This document shows positions 16,297-25,401 of a stretch of 64,000 nt of DNA, piece by piece (the first letter of the stretch is position 1; every line of letters starts with the position of its first letter). The notes beneath the pieces are model-generated. The model was not told where the DNA came from, did no database searches, and saw only the letters and a program-made list of their open reading frames with translations. Both the position numbers and the translations under genes were made by a program. The DNA is from SZAS-103 sp038226665 (lineage in GTDB: Bacteria; Pseudomonadota; Gammaproteobacteria; Xanthomonadales; Xanthomonadaceae): contig JBBRQI010000001.1 in NCBI GenBank assembly GCA_038226665.1, positions 124,001 to 188,000 on the forward strand, read 5' to 3'.

Positions 16297-17147
16297 GTTT
16301 CGGCTCCGGCAAGCGCCGCGATCATGCTGTCCCATGTCGGCGGCTGGTAGGAAAATTCCTTTCGGAAGATCGACGAATCCAGCGAGCGGTCGCATTCGAA
16401 GGAATGATCCGGCACGATCTGCGTCGCCAGCCCGAGCTTCGCCTTGATCAGCATCAACAGGTCGTATTTCGAAATCGGATCGCTAGAGACGTGATACATG
16501 CCGCTCGCCTGCGGATGCTCGACCAGCAGCCGTTCGATAATGTCGCTCAGCTCGATCGTGGTGAAGCCGGTGAAGATCGCCTTGGTGAAGCCGCGGACCA
16601 CTCCATCCTGCGCCAGGAACCATTCGAGCAGGCTGCCGCTCCTGCCGAGTTCCCGGCCGATGATCGACGTGCGCAACGTGAGGCAGCCCGCGCCGGCGAC
16701 TTCCCCCAGCGCTTTGCTGCGGCCATACACGTCGTACGCGTCGGGAACGTCGCCTTCGCTGTAGTTTCCCTTGCGCCCACTGAACACGCAGTCGGTGCTC
16801 AAGTGGATCAGCCTGGCGCCGAGCAATCCGCACATCAGCGCCAGCCGCTGCGGAAGCAGCGTGTTGATTTCGACGCTCGGGATGACTTCCTTGGCCGCAG
16901 TGCGCTGCTTGACGATGCCGATGCAGTTGACCACCGCATCCGGGCGGTTTTCTCCGAGCACATCCAGCAACCGGTCTGGCGACTCGGCCGAGACGCCGAA
17001 AACCGAGTTCTGGCGGTTGAACATCGGATAGCGGGCGTATGCGGCCATGTTCTGCCGGAGCGTGCAGGTCACGTCGTGCCTGGCGGACAGATGCAGCATC
17101 AGCCGATGGCCCAGCATTCCGTCGCCACCCAGGATCAGGATGCGCAT
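16293..17147 (-). CDS. RmlD-like NDP-4-keto-sugar reductase
   Basis: This 284-residue SDR of the RmlD (dTDP-4-keto-rhamnose reductase) family has LGGDGMLGH at about 6-14, STDCVFSGRKGNYSE and the Y141-xxx-K145 pair in VYGRSKALGE. It lacks the C-terminal cupin domain found in FnlB/CapF/WbjC reductases of the L-FucNAc pathway. The short form matches WbvR-type enzymes that reduce the 4-keto-L-rhamno intermediate toward L-QuiNAc. It sits between the FnlA-like dehydratase and the 2-epimerase, the same three-step set. The product assignment is an inference from domain architecture. Confidence 0.82.
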   Translation of the reverse strand: MRILILGGDGMLGHRLMLHLSARHDVTCTLRQNMAAYARYPMFNRQNSVFGVSAESPDRLLDVLGENRPDAVVNCIGIVKQRTAAKEVIPSVEINTLLPQRLALMCGLLGARLIHLSTDCVFSGRKGNYSEGDVPDAYDVYGRSKALGEVAGAGCLTLRTSIIGRELGRSGSLLEWFLAQDGVVRGFTKAIFTGFTTIELSDIIERLLVEHPQASGMYHVSSDPISKYDLLMLIKAKLGLATQIVPDHSFECDRSLDSSIFRKEFSYQPPTWDSMIAALAGAET

Positions 17148-17148
17148 G

Positions 17149-18183
17149 TCAGCGATCCGCGCCGATGTCGTGCGCGATGAAGTCGAGCGCCAGCAGTTTT
17201 CGTTTCACACCTTCCACATCGAGCCGCTCGGTGTTGTGGGAGTTGTAGTCCTCGCCGCTCGAGAGCGAAATCTCGCCCTCATGGAAGAATTTCCCGTAAT
17301 TGAGGTCGCGGTTGTCGGCCGGGATGCGGTAGTAGTCGCCAAGGTTCACGACGTGGGCCATTTCCTCGCGGGTCAGCAACGTCTCGTACAGCTTCTCGCC
17401 ATGCCGTGTGCCGATCACGCGAATCTCGTTCTTCGCGTTGTAGAGCTCGAGCATGGCCTGGGCGAGGTCACCGATCGTCGAGGCAGGCGACTTCTGGACG
17501 AAGATATCGCCCTGCTGTCCGTGCACGAACGCATAGAGCACGAGTTCGACCGCATCGTCTAGCGACATCATGAAGCGAGTCATGTTGGGATCGGTGATCG
17601 TCAGTACGCCGCCTTCGACGATCTGGCGCGCAAACAGCGGAATCACCGACCCCCGCGAAGCCATGACGTTGCCGTAACGCGTGCAACAAAGGACGGTACG
17701 ATCCGACGCAGTGAACTTGGAGCGTGCAACTGTCACCTTCTCCATCAGGGCCTTCGACATGCCCATGGCATTGATCGGATAGACGGCCTTGTCGGTGCTC
17801 AGCACGATCACCCGCTTGACGCCCTGCGCGACGCAGGCCCTGAGCGTGTTCTCCGTACCCAGGACATTCGTCTTGACCGCCTCGAGAGGATAGAACTCGC
17901 AGGACGGAACCTGCTTCAGCGCAGCCGCCGAGAACACGTAGTCCACGCCTTCGAGCGCCGGAAGGATGCTTTCATAGTCCCTGACATCGCCGATGTAGAA
18001 CTTGATCTTCGGGTTCGCGAACAGGATGCGCATGTCGTCCTGTTTCTTCTCGTCGCGGCTGAAGATCCGGATTTCCCGGATGTCGGACTCGAGAAACCGC
18101 TTCAATACGGCGTTGCCGAAGGAGCCCGTGCCTCCCGTGATGAGTAGCGTCTTCTCCTTGAACATTCCCAGATCCCTGCTCAT
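17149..18183 (-). CDS. UDP-GlcNAc 4,6-dehydratase/epimerase (FnlA/WbvB/CapE-like)
   Basis: This 344-residue protein is the usual length for FnlA/WbjB/CapE. The NAD(P) motif TGGTGSFGNAVLKRF is at about 16-30. VLSTDKAVYPINAMGMSKAL carries the Met/Lys-type active site, and the conserved KQVPSCEFYPLEAVKTNVLG and RYGNVMASRGSVIPLF are present. The family removes water from UDP-GlcNAc and epimerises at C5 (and C3) to give a 4-keto-L-hexosamine. The start at 18183 is supported by GGAGG seven bases upstream and a 4-bp overlap with the previous gene. It acts with the next two genes toward a UDP-L-HexNAc. Confidence 0.9.
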   Translation of the reverse strand: MSRDLGMFKEKTLLITGGTGSFGNAVLKRFLESDIREIRIFSRDEKKQDDMRILFANPKIKFYIGDVRDYESILPALEGVDYVFSAAALKQVPSCEFYPLEAVKTNVLGTENTLRACVAQGVKRVIVLSTDKAVYPINAMGMSKALMEKVTVARSKFTASDRTVLCCTRYGNVMASRGSVIPLFARQIVEGGVLTITDPNMTRFMMSLDDAVELVLYAFVHGQQGDIFVQKSPASTIGDLAQAMLELYNAKNEIRVIGTRHGEKLYETLLTREEMAHVVNLGDYYRIPADNRDLNYGKFFHEGEISLSSGEDYNSHNTERLDVEGVKRKLLALDFIAHDIGADR

Positions 18184-19139
18184 CGTGCAGCCTCCGTCCG
18201 TTTTGCTTGCGACGCCTGGTGAAAGCCCGTTGCCCACGCAACGTACTCGGGCAGGCCGGTGTCCATCGCGACCGACGGAGCGAAGCCGAATGCGCGTTGC
18301 GCCATGGAGACATCCGCGAGGCTGTCCTTGACGTCGCCAGCACGCTCGGCGCCGTGCACGATCGCCACATCACGGGGAATCAGCGCCCGTATCGACTCCG
18401 CGAGTGCGCCTATCTCGATCTGCGTTCCGCTGGCGATGTTGTATGCGCCAGATGGCACCCCCGCGCGGGCCGCCAGCAGGTTGGCCTGCACCACATCCTT
18501 CACGTTGATGAAGTCCCGCGTCTGCTGGCCGTCTCCGTAGATCTCGATTGGCCTGCCGTCGAGGGCGTTGAACACGAAGATCGGAATCACGTTGCCGTAG
18601 GCATCGAAGCGCTGGTTCGGCCCATACACGTTGAAATAACGCAGGCACGCGACTTCGATCCCGTAGATCTGCCCGTACGCCAGGCAGTGCTTCTCCATGC
18701 ACAGCTTGCTGTTCGCATAGGGCGTCAACGGATCGATCGGATGATCCTCGCGGATCGGAATGTGCTTGAGTTCGCCATAAATGCCGGCGGACGATGAGGC
18801 GACCACCTTGCGTACGCCTTCGGCACGCGCGGCTTCGAGGACGCGCAACGTCCCGATCACGTTGACTTCAGAATCGCCGATGGGATCGTCGATCGAACGC
18901 TTGTTGCCGACCGAGGCGGCCAGGTGGAAGACCACGTTCCGCGATCGCATGGCCTCACGCACGATCCGCTCGTCGCGGATATCTCCTTCGATGAACATGT
19001 GCCCCGGGATCTCCGACAGGTTTTCGCGATACCCGGACTGCAGATTGTCCAGCACCCGGACATCGTGTCCGTCCGCCACCAGCGCCTTGACCAGATTTGA
19101 ACCGATGAATCCTGCCCCGCCTGTCACCAATGCTTTCAC
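18180..19139 (-). CDS. NAD-dependent UDP-hexose/hexosamine 4-epimerase-like protein
   Basis: This 319-residue extended SDR has VTGGAGFIGSNLVKALV near the N-terminus, SSSAGIYGE, the YANSK catalytic pair (Y-xxx-K), RYFNVYGPNQRFDAYG and GDGQQTRDFINVKDVVQAN, all GalE/WbpP-like. It should interconvert gluco and galacto forms of a UDP-sugar. Which sugar is not certain: UDP-Glc, UDP-GlcNAc, or the uronic acid made by the TviB-type dehydrogenase are all possible. The GTG start at 19139 is preceded by GGGAG at a good distance; a TTG five codons upstream is less likely. The stop overlaps the next start (ATGA). Confidence 0.83.
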   Translation of the reverse strand: MKALVTGGAGFIGSNLVKALVADGHDVRVLDNLQSGYRENLSEIPGHMFIEGDIRDERIVREAMRSRNVVFHLAASVGNKRSIDDPIGDSEVNVIGTLRVLEAARAEGVRKVVASSSAGIYGELKHIPIREDHPIDPLTPYANSKLCMEKHCLAYGQIYGIEVACLRYFNVYGPNQRFDAYGNVIPIFVFNALDGRPIEIYGDGQQTRDFINVKDVVQANLLAARAGVPSGAYNIASGTQIEIGALAESIRALIPRDVAIVHGAERAGDVKDSLADVSMAQRAFGFAPSVAMDTGLPEYVAWATGFHQASQAKRTEAAR

Positions 19140-19189
19140 TTTCGCTCCCTGCAAATCGTTGGGCCATCATCGACCGTGAACAACGCCAC

Positions 19190-20386
19190 CTACGCCGCGC
19201 GAACGTCACGCAGGAACGACCCCAGCATGTCGGAGAAGACCCGGTAGTCGAACGCGAGTTCGGCATGCCTGCGCGCATTCACCCTGATCTGCCCACGCTC
19301 GTTGGCATCCGCAGCCAGCGCGCGCCGCAACGCGCGCTCCATTTGTTCTGCGTCCTCACCATCGCAGACAAAACCGGTGTTCCCGTCGCGCAGATGGCTC
19401 TTCAGGTCGCTCGTGAGGTTGGCTATGACGGGAGTTCCAACCGCGAAGCTTTCCACGAACTTCGTCGGAAACCCGGCATGCGCGTAGCGCGAGTCGCGGC
19501 GCAATAATACGCTGAAGTCCGATTCCCTCACCAGACTGAGCGTGCGGTCGTGCGGCAACTGGCCAAATGCAACCACGGATCCGGGGAGCCGATGCAGGCC
19601 TCGGGTGGCGAGCGCCGGATACTTGAGGACGTCCTCCTCGCCGAGGCCGGCGATGTGGAACCGGACCTGCTGGCCCGATGTGTCGATGCGCAGGACCGCT
19701 TCGATCATCGTATCCAGAAGATCCTTGTTCCCGGGCGATCCCGCATAGCAGATTGTCAATCCGTTGGACGAACCCGCTGTCCGCGCCTCGATGACGGCGG
19801 TATCGAGGGTCGGTGGCACCCTCGCCACGCGACGCCCGGCTGCCTCGTAGAAGTCCTGCAGGTAGCTGCTAATCGCGATGATCCCGTCGATGCGCGTGCA
19901 CAGGAAGCGCATCGCGAAGTCGATGTTCCACTGGTACGGCGAGACCAGCCCGGCGAAGGTGCTGACCGGCTCGTACCACTCGACCGCATCGAACACGAGC
20001 GGGACTGCATGCTTCCTGCACCATGGCATCAAGTTGAGCAGGTACGGCGAGTAACCGCTGTACAGCACGACCGCGGCGGGCTTCTGGCTCATGCGGTCGA
20101 GCCACGCCACTGTGCGTCGTCCCATCAGTGCATATCGCATGCGCTTCAATGGCGACGACAGGTGCTCGGACGTGCGTTCGCCGATCGAATCGACCGTGAT
20201 GCCGTCCTGAATGCTGGAGGATCCGTTCCCATGCGCAGGGGTGCACTGGCCGGACCCGATGGAAACGCGGTATCCCGCGGCGACCATCGATTGCGCGTTG
20301 CCCAGGATCCTGCGCGCGGCCGCGCCTCCGTCCGGGAAGCCGAATGGGCCGACGTACGCAATCAGTGGTTTGGTGGGTTCCATCAT
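19190..20386 (-). CDS. GT4-type glycosyltransferase
   Basis: This 398-residue GT-B protein has an N-terminal FGFPDGGAAARRILGNAQSM acceptor-domain loop. Its C-terminal donor domain has ICYAGSPGNKDLLDTMIEA and AGFPTKFVESFAVGTPVIAN, with a Glu at the usual E-x7 position. The second half resembles the glycosyltransferase at 25402, and both open with a GGF/FP-D-G/N-xA start, so the two are probably paralogues using similar donors. Cytoplasmic, probably membrane-associated. The donor and linkage are unknown. Confidence 0.82.
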   Translation of the reverse strand: MMEPTKPLIAYVGPFGFPDGGAAARRILGNAQSMVAAGYRVSIGSGQCTPAHGNGSSSIQDGITVDSIGERTSEHLSSPLKRMRYALMGRRTVAWLDRMSQKPAAVVLYSGYSPYLLNLMPWCRKHAVPLVFDAVEWYEPVSTFAGLVSPYQWNIDFAMRFLCTRIDGIIAISSYLQDFYEAAGRRVARVPPTLDTAVIEARTAGSSNGLTICYAGSPGNKDLLDTMIEAVLRIDTSGQQVRFHIAGLGEEDVLKYPALATRGLHRLPGSVVAFGQLPHDRTLSLVRESDFSVLLRRDSRYAHAGFPTKFVESFAVGTPVIANLTSDLKSHLRDGNTGFVCDGEDAEQMERALRRALAADANERGQIRVNARRHAELAFDYRVFSDMLGSFLRDVRAA

Positions 20387-20440
20387 GTTCCGGGTTGTCC
20401 GATCTGATCGCGCCGCATCCCGCAGGATCGGAGCCAGCTG

Positions 20441-21958
20441 TCACGCCTGTTTTTGTTTCCGTCCGAAGCCGCGCACGATATGGGACGCGGAGCGCTTTTC
20501 GTCGGGACTCATGCCGAACCGCCACATCAGCAGCGCATAGATCGCCGAATAGATCGCGATCTTCAGGACCAACGTCCGCCAGTTGTTGTCCATCGATGCA
20601 TTCAGGCCGAAACCGATCGCAATGCATGCCAGCGCGACCGGCAGGATCCGGCTCCACAACTGCCAGGTGAATCGCCGGATCTCGATCTGGGCCTTGATCT
20701 GCAGCACGAAGTTGTCCGAAACATAACCGATGAAGATTCCCAGCCCGGTGCTTGCGGCCGCGCCCACGATGCCCACCCGATGGATCAGGAAGATCGTCAG
20801 CGGGATGTTCAGCAGGGATACCGTCATGATCACCGCCGAGCGATACCAGTACAGGCCTTTCGCCTGCAAGATGATGTTGCGCACATTGCCGACCAGTTCC
20901 AGCGAGTACGGCGTCAACGTCACCAGCATGACGTAGTAGGACGTGCGATAGCCTTCGCCCAGCCATAGCACGATGAACGATTCGCCGAAAACGACCAGCC
21001 CGGTCAGCACCAGCATCAGGACGAGCGCCTGCACGCGCGAGATCCTGATCAACAGGTCCGTCAGTTCGGCGCCCGTGGCTCCGCGCTCGACGCGGCGCAC
21101 GACTTCCGGAAGCATGACCTTCGAGATCGCCGTGGAAAAGCTCATGAAGTACTTGTTGAACATGATGCCGATCGCGTAGACGGCGACCGCGCTCGAACTG
21201 ATCATCGCGCCGACGATGATGTTGTCGAGCTTCCAGTAGATCTGCTCCACGACGACCACGATGAAGATCGGCGCGGAATAAAACATCGTCGCCCGGATCA
21301 GCGCACGCTGGAAGGCCCGGAACTGGAAGCGCGCATGCAGCCTGCCGACCGCGTACATCAGCTTGTAGCCGAGGAATGCCGCATTGACGACGGCCGTCAC
21401 GGCGACGACCGCCACCGCCTGGAAACCGAAAACAAGAAACAGGCAGATCGCCGCAATCGTGACGAAGCTCGCCAGCATTTCCAGCACGCGCATCAGCACG
21501 AAGCGCTCGTTCGCGTACAGCAGCGCGCCGATCGGATTGAGCGCGATGGTCAGGGCCGTGGTCGCCATCGCGATCAGGAACATCTCGCGCAGCATCACGA
21601 TCTCATACGGTGTCAGGCTCTTCGCGAACAGCGCCGGCAGGGCCTGGTAGATGGCCAGGCCTGCCACCACGACCATCGACGCGATACCCACATACAACGT
21701 CATCATCGTCCCCAGGTACGAGGCCGCACCCTCGCTGTCGCCGCGCGTCTGGTAGCCGACGAGATGGCGAACGACCGAATCGTTCATGCCCATGTCGAGG
21801 ATCGTGAGGTACGCCGCGAACGATCCGACGATGCTGAACACCCCGTACTGGGACTTGCCCAGATGCGAGACCAGGAATGGCGTGAACGCAAGGCCGATGC
21901 CGATGTTGATGAAGATCTGCACATACGCGAGCATCGCGCCATGGCGTTTCTGGCTCAT
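20441..21958 (-). CDS. wzx: Wzx-type polysaccharide repeat-unit flippase
   Basis: This 505-residue protein has about 12-14 hydrophobic segments spread over its full length. It has the N-terminal MATE/PST signature: QIFINIGIGLAFTPFLVSHLG, then GVFSIVGSFAAYLTILDMGM, and then a predicted long charged loop before residue 230. The family moves undecaprenyl-PP-linked repeat units across the inner membrane. Exactly one such protein is in the cluster, beside a Wzy candidate and many glycosyltransferases, as expected for a Wzx/Wzy pathway. Its start overlaps the upstream glycosyltransferase stop by 4 bp. Confidence 0.88.
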   Translation of the reverse strand: MSQKRHGAMLAYVQIFINIGIGLAFTPFLVSHLGKSQYGVFSIVGSFAAYLTILDMGMNDSVVRHLVGYQTRGDSEGAASYLGTMMTLYVGIASMVVVAGLAIYQALPALFAKSLTPYEIVMLREMFLIAMATTALTIALNPIGALLYANERFVLMRVLEMLASFVTIAAICLFLVFGFQAVAVVAVTAVVNAAFLGYKLMYAVGRLHARFQFRAFQRALIRATMFYSAPIFIVVVVEQIYWKLDNIIVGAMISSSAVAVYAIGIMFNKYFMSFSTAISKVMLPEVVRRVERGATGAELTDLLIRISRVQALVLMLVLTGLVVFGESFIVLWLGEGYRTSYYVMLVTLTPYSLELVGNVRNIILQAKGLYWYRSAVIMTVSLLNIPLTIFLIHRVGIVGAAASTGLGIFIGYVSDNFVLQIKAQIEIRRFTWQLWSRILPVALACIAIGFGLNASMDNNWRTLVLKIAIYSAIYALLMWRFGMSPDEKRSASHIVRGFGRKQKQA

Positions 21959-23118
21959 CGTGCGTGCCCGCCCTGAGACACCAGCGCGGCGAGTGCCGCA
22001 ATTTTCAGTTCGTCATCGAGGAGTTGCGCGGGCAACTGATCGTTCGTGAGTTTCGCGCGCAGCGCGGAATCGGTCAGGATGCGCCGCATCGCGGCCACGA
22101 TCGCATCCTCGTTGTTGTCCGCAATCAATCCGTTCTGCCCGTCGACGATCTGCTCGTCGATGCCGGAGATGCGCGTCGCCACCACTGGCAATCCCGAGAC
22201 CTTCGCTTCGTTGACCGCACCAGCGAGGCCCTCGTAGTACGACAGCGTCGCCGACACGTCCGCATGCGCGTAGTAGCCGAACGGATCCTCCCGGTGCCCC
22301 ACCAGGAAGAAGCGCTGCGACAGCCCGCATTCCTCGACGAGCTTCGCGATCTGCTCCCGATCCGGACCATCGCCGACCAGGAACCAGTAGAAATCGATCC
22401 CCTCGTCGGCCAGGCGCCGATGCACCGCGACCATCCGGCGCAACGCCTTGGCCTTGTCGCTCAGGCGGCAGACGGTCACGACCTTGAGCAATGCGTCGTA
22501 TCCGCCGTAGGGATCGGCAGCCTCTCGCGCCTTGCGCCGCATCTGATCGATGCACAACACGTTGTAGATGACGACCGCCTTGGTCGCCACGTCGGGCACG
22601 AGCGCAACGAGCGAGTCGCGTGCGGTTCTGGAGACGCAAACATAGTGGTCGATGCGTCGCTGATCGCGCCGGATCGACCGGATCATGCGGCCATCCGGAT
22701 CGGACTGCGCGAGGTCGTTGCGGATCCAGTGCAGTCGCACGCGGCTGCGCACGACCGCGCATGAAAACCAGGTGGACATTCCCTGCAGCGATGCCGCCGA
22801 CGCGTCGTAGCGCCGGAACAGATACGGAACCATCCGCAACAGCCCCTGCAGACGATAGACGACGTACAAGGCGAGATCCGGAAGCGCCTTGAGCCTGTCG
22901 GCGATGCCGCTGGCGCGTTTGAATGCCATGCCGGCCGCGCGGTCGCGCAGTCGGGTGAGGCGCACGCGCGGATCGATCGCCGACTCCAGCGTTCCGCCGC
23001 CCGTCGTGACCACCAGTTCGACATCCCAACCTTGCCCGGCCAGAACACTCGTCAGCCGCAGCAGCGACATCTCCGCGCCGCCGACGTTGAATACCGGATA
23101 GTGGAACAGGATCTTCAT
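21955..23118 (-). CDS. GT4 glycosyltransferase
   Basis: This 387-residue GT-B enzyme opens with the GT4 start KILFHYPVFNVGGAEMSLL. Mid-protein HYVCVSRTARDSL precedes the donor domain, which has TVCRLSDKAKALRRMV, FLVGDGPDREQI, FFLVGHREDPFGYYAHAD and the SYYEGLAGAVNEAKVSGLPV element. A Ser/Lys pair in the donor domain probably contacts the nucleotide phosphate. The start at 23118 was chosen over an internal upstream Met because GGAG lies at a workable distance. The donor sugar is unknown. Confidence 0.84.
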   Translation of the reverse strand: MKILFHYPVFNVGGAEMSLLRLTSVLAGQGWDVELVVTTGGGTLESAIDPRVRLTRLRDRAAGMAFKRASGIADRLKALPDLALYVVYRLQGLLRMVPYLFRRYDASAASLQGMSTWFSCAVVRSRVRLHWIRNDLAQSDPDGRMIRSIRRDQRRIDHYVCVSRTARDSLVALVPDVATKAVVIYNVLCIDQMRRKAREAADPYGGYDALLKVVTVCRLSDKAKALRRMVAVHRRLADEGIDFYWFLVGDGPDREQIAKLVEECGLSQRFFLVGHREDPFGYYAHADVSATLSYYEGLAGAVNEAKVSGLPVVATRISGIDEQIVDGQNGLIADNNEDAIVAAMRRILTDSALRAKLTNDQLPAQLLDDELKIAALAALVSQGGHAR

Positions 23119-23182
23119 CGAGAATCGCATCTCCAGGCATCGGCTAGCGCAAGCGCCCCGCATGCATGATTGGTTCTGCCAG

Positions 23183-24109
23183 TTATTTCCTGCGACGCGA
23201 TCGCATCGCGTCCCGTTGTTGCCGCAGGTAGCGCCTTGTCCGCGTCGCGATGCCCCCGGAATAGACGCGACGGAATTCAGCGACGATGCGGCGATCCTCC
23301 GCCACGTCGCCCAGCTCGAAGGGTACCGGTTCGCCCGGGATATCGGCGTTCTTCGCCTTGCCCACACCGCTGTGAATGCCGGACCCGTCGTAGCCGATGT
23401 TCTGGATCCGGTTGACCGCCGGATAGATCGTGCTCCAGCCTTGGCGGAACTGCCAGTAACCGAACCGGATCGACCACGAATCGCAGAGACCTTGCATCTG
23501 TCGCTGCAGGCGATCGGAACGATCGCTGCCGCAGCGGTCGAATGCGCGGCGCACGCTCCAGTCCGACAGCAGATCCTGATAGCCCGGTGCGGTCCAGTCC
23601 ACCTGTTGCCAACGATCCACCCATGTCCCCCAGCCCTGGCTGCAGTTGCGCGGTACCCGATAGACGCTGTGCGGGTAGTCGCTCGGCAACTGCTGCAGCG
23701 GGGAGAACGCCGTGACCGATCCGATCGTCGGATCGCGTTCGTAGAATGCGAGCGCCTGGTTCATGAAGTCCAGGAAGTCCGGCGACAGCACGAGATCGTC
23801 TTCGAGCACGATTGCCTTGCCGCGCTCCTGCAGCACTTTCCCGACGCCGCCGATCACCGAATTCGCAAGCCCGAGATTGTGCGGCGACGCCATCACGTGC
23901 ACGCGGTCGAACAGGTCGCGCCGGACCACGCCTTCGATCGCCTGGCGCACCTGCTGCACGCGCTCGCGCATGCGCTCGTCGCGCGGACCATCGGAAAAAA
24001 TCCATAGTTCGCTGCTGCGCGCCAGCGGATTCGCGGCAAGCGACTGGACGACCCGAAGCATGTGTTCCGGCCGGTTATAGACAAACAGGACGATCGGAGC
24101 GGGCGTCAT
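23183..24109 (-). CDS. GT-A type glycosyltransferase (family 2-like)
   Basis: This 308-residue protein starts with PIVLFVYNRPEHMLRVVQSL, the nucleotide-binding start of a GT-A fold. It contains IVLEDDLVLSPDFLDF, whose EDD is the metal-binding acidic motif. A C-terminal acidic/aromatic part (WGTWVDRWQQVDW) is typical of a subgroup annotated as sugar transferases in surface-polysaccharide loci. It is the only GT-A member of the cluster; the others are GT-B. It overlaps the upstream glycosyltransferase by 4 bp. Linkage and donor are unknown. Confidence 0.8.
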   Translation of the reverse strand: MTPAPIVLFVYNRPEHMLRVVQSLAANPLARSSELWIFSDGPRDERMRERVQQVRQAIEGVVRRDLFDRVHVMASPHNLGLANSVIGGVGKVLQERGKAIVLEDDLVLSPDFLDFMNQALAFYERDPTIGSVTAFSPLQQLPSDYPHSVYRVPRNCSQGWGTWVDRWQQVDWTAPGYQDLLSDWSVRRAFDRCGSDRSDRLQRQMQGLCDSWSIRFGYWQFRQGWSTIYPAVNRIQNIGYDGSGIHSGVGKAKNADIPGEPVPFELGDVAEDRRIVAEFRRVYSGGIATRTRRYLRQQRDAMRSRRRK

Positions 24110-25401
24110 GTCGCCCCCGCAGCGACAGCTGCAAATGCATCGCCGCCGAGGATCGCCGCATACGCCGCCAGCAGCAGTTGCAGGTTGCGTTGCGGATCGT
24201 GCGTGTTGCGTGCGTGCGCCATCGCCTTCTCCGACAGGGCATCGCACAACGCGCGATCGTCGAGCAGGCGCTTGACCTGATAGGCCAGGCAGGCCGGATC
24301 GTCGGCGCGATAGAACAGTGCATCCACCTCGTCGGTCGCCATGCTCGGCACGCCTCCGGTGTACGCAGCGACCGATGGCACGCCCATCATCATCGCTTCG
24401 CCGAGGGTGTTCGGGCTGTTCTCGATGATCGAGGACATCACGTACACATGCGAGCGACGCATGCGCTCGGCCATTTGTTCAGCCTGCAGCACACCGAGGA
24501 ACTCGACGTGATCCTCAAGGCCCATCCGGCGAACGAGCCTGCCGAGGTAGGCGCCATATCCGATCATGCCCTTCAGACCGGCGGGAGTGAGTCCACGATT
24601 CCGCGATCCCGGCGCCTCGCCCGCGACCAGCAGCTTGATGTTCGGAAACTCGCGGCGCAGCAGTTCGACGGCTTGCAGCACGAAATGCGCGCCCTTCCTC
24701 GGCGAGCCGGCATTGCCGATGAAAATCGTGTGCGGCTCGAAGTCTCCCTGCTGCCACCGTTTCGCATAGAACACGTCGCGCAGGATGCGGCTGCACGGGT
24801 AATAGGCGGCCAGCGGATTGATCGCATGCGCATGCGATCGATCCCACAGCGTGCGTCCCATGACATTGCGCGCCAGACCGATCGTCTTCCGTTCCAGGCG
24901 CAGGCGCGGCAGAAAGACGAACCGTTTGTTCGCGACCATCGCGAGCGCCGCGAGTCCATCGAGCGGGTTGAGCGATGCAAGCATGTCGGCGACCCGCAGG
25001 CCACCGTACTCGTAGGGTTCGTAGCCGTTGATCACGCCCTGCAACGACAGCAGGTGCCTGCCCTTCCATGTGGAAAGGAACCGCTGCGTGTACGCCATCT
25101 CCGAGCCTTCTGCGTGCAGCAGGTCCGGCTTGAATTCGCCGAGCACGGCTTCGCAATCGGCCTGCGCAACATCGAAGCGGTCGCTGCGCCGCTGCGGCAT
25201 CGCGTAGTAAGTGATTCCGTCGACCACCGTGGAAGCCAGCTTGGCGACCGGAGCACGCATCGCCACTCCGATCTCGATGCCGCTGATCTTGACCAGTTGC
25301 CGCAGCATCGCGGGCACCCAGCCACCGAATGGCACGCGCTCGCAGCCGAAATGCCCGGCCACGTCCGGGAGCACGACATTGACGATCCACAACACGCGCA
25401 T
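24106..25401 (-). CDS. GT4 glycosyltransferase
   Basis: This 431-residue GT-B enzyme begins VLWIVNVVLPDVAG. Its donor domain starts IFIGNAGSPRKGAHFVLQAV and continues through HVEFLGVLQAEQMAERM to SSIIENSPNTLGEAMMMGVP, with the E-x7-E pair. The start lies one base after the preceding gene's stop, so the two are tightly coupled. The C-terminus is Ala-rich. The donor sugar is not readable from the sequence. Confidence 0.84.
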   Translation of the reverse strand: MRVLWIVNVVLPDVAGHFGCERVPFGGWVPAMLRQLVKISGIEIGVAMRAPVAKLASTVVDGITYYAMPQRRSDRFDVAQADCEAVLGEFKPDLLHAEGSEMAYTQRFLSTWKGRHLLSLQGVINGYEPYEYGGLRVADMLASLNPLDGLAALAMVANKRFVFLPRLRLERKTIGLARNVMGRTLWDRSHAHAINPLAAYYPCSRILRDVFYAKRWQQGDFEPHTIFIGNAGSPRKGAHFVLQAVELLRREFPNIKLLVAGEAPGSRNRGLTPAGLKGMIGYGAYLGRLVRRMGLEDHVEFLGVLQAEQMAERMRRSHVYVMSSIIENSPNTLGEAMMMGVPSVAAYTGGVPSMATDEVDALFYRADDPACLAYQVKRLLDDRALCDALSEKAMAHARNTHDPQRNLQLLLAAYAAILGGDAFAAVAAGAT

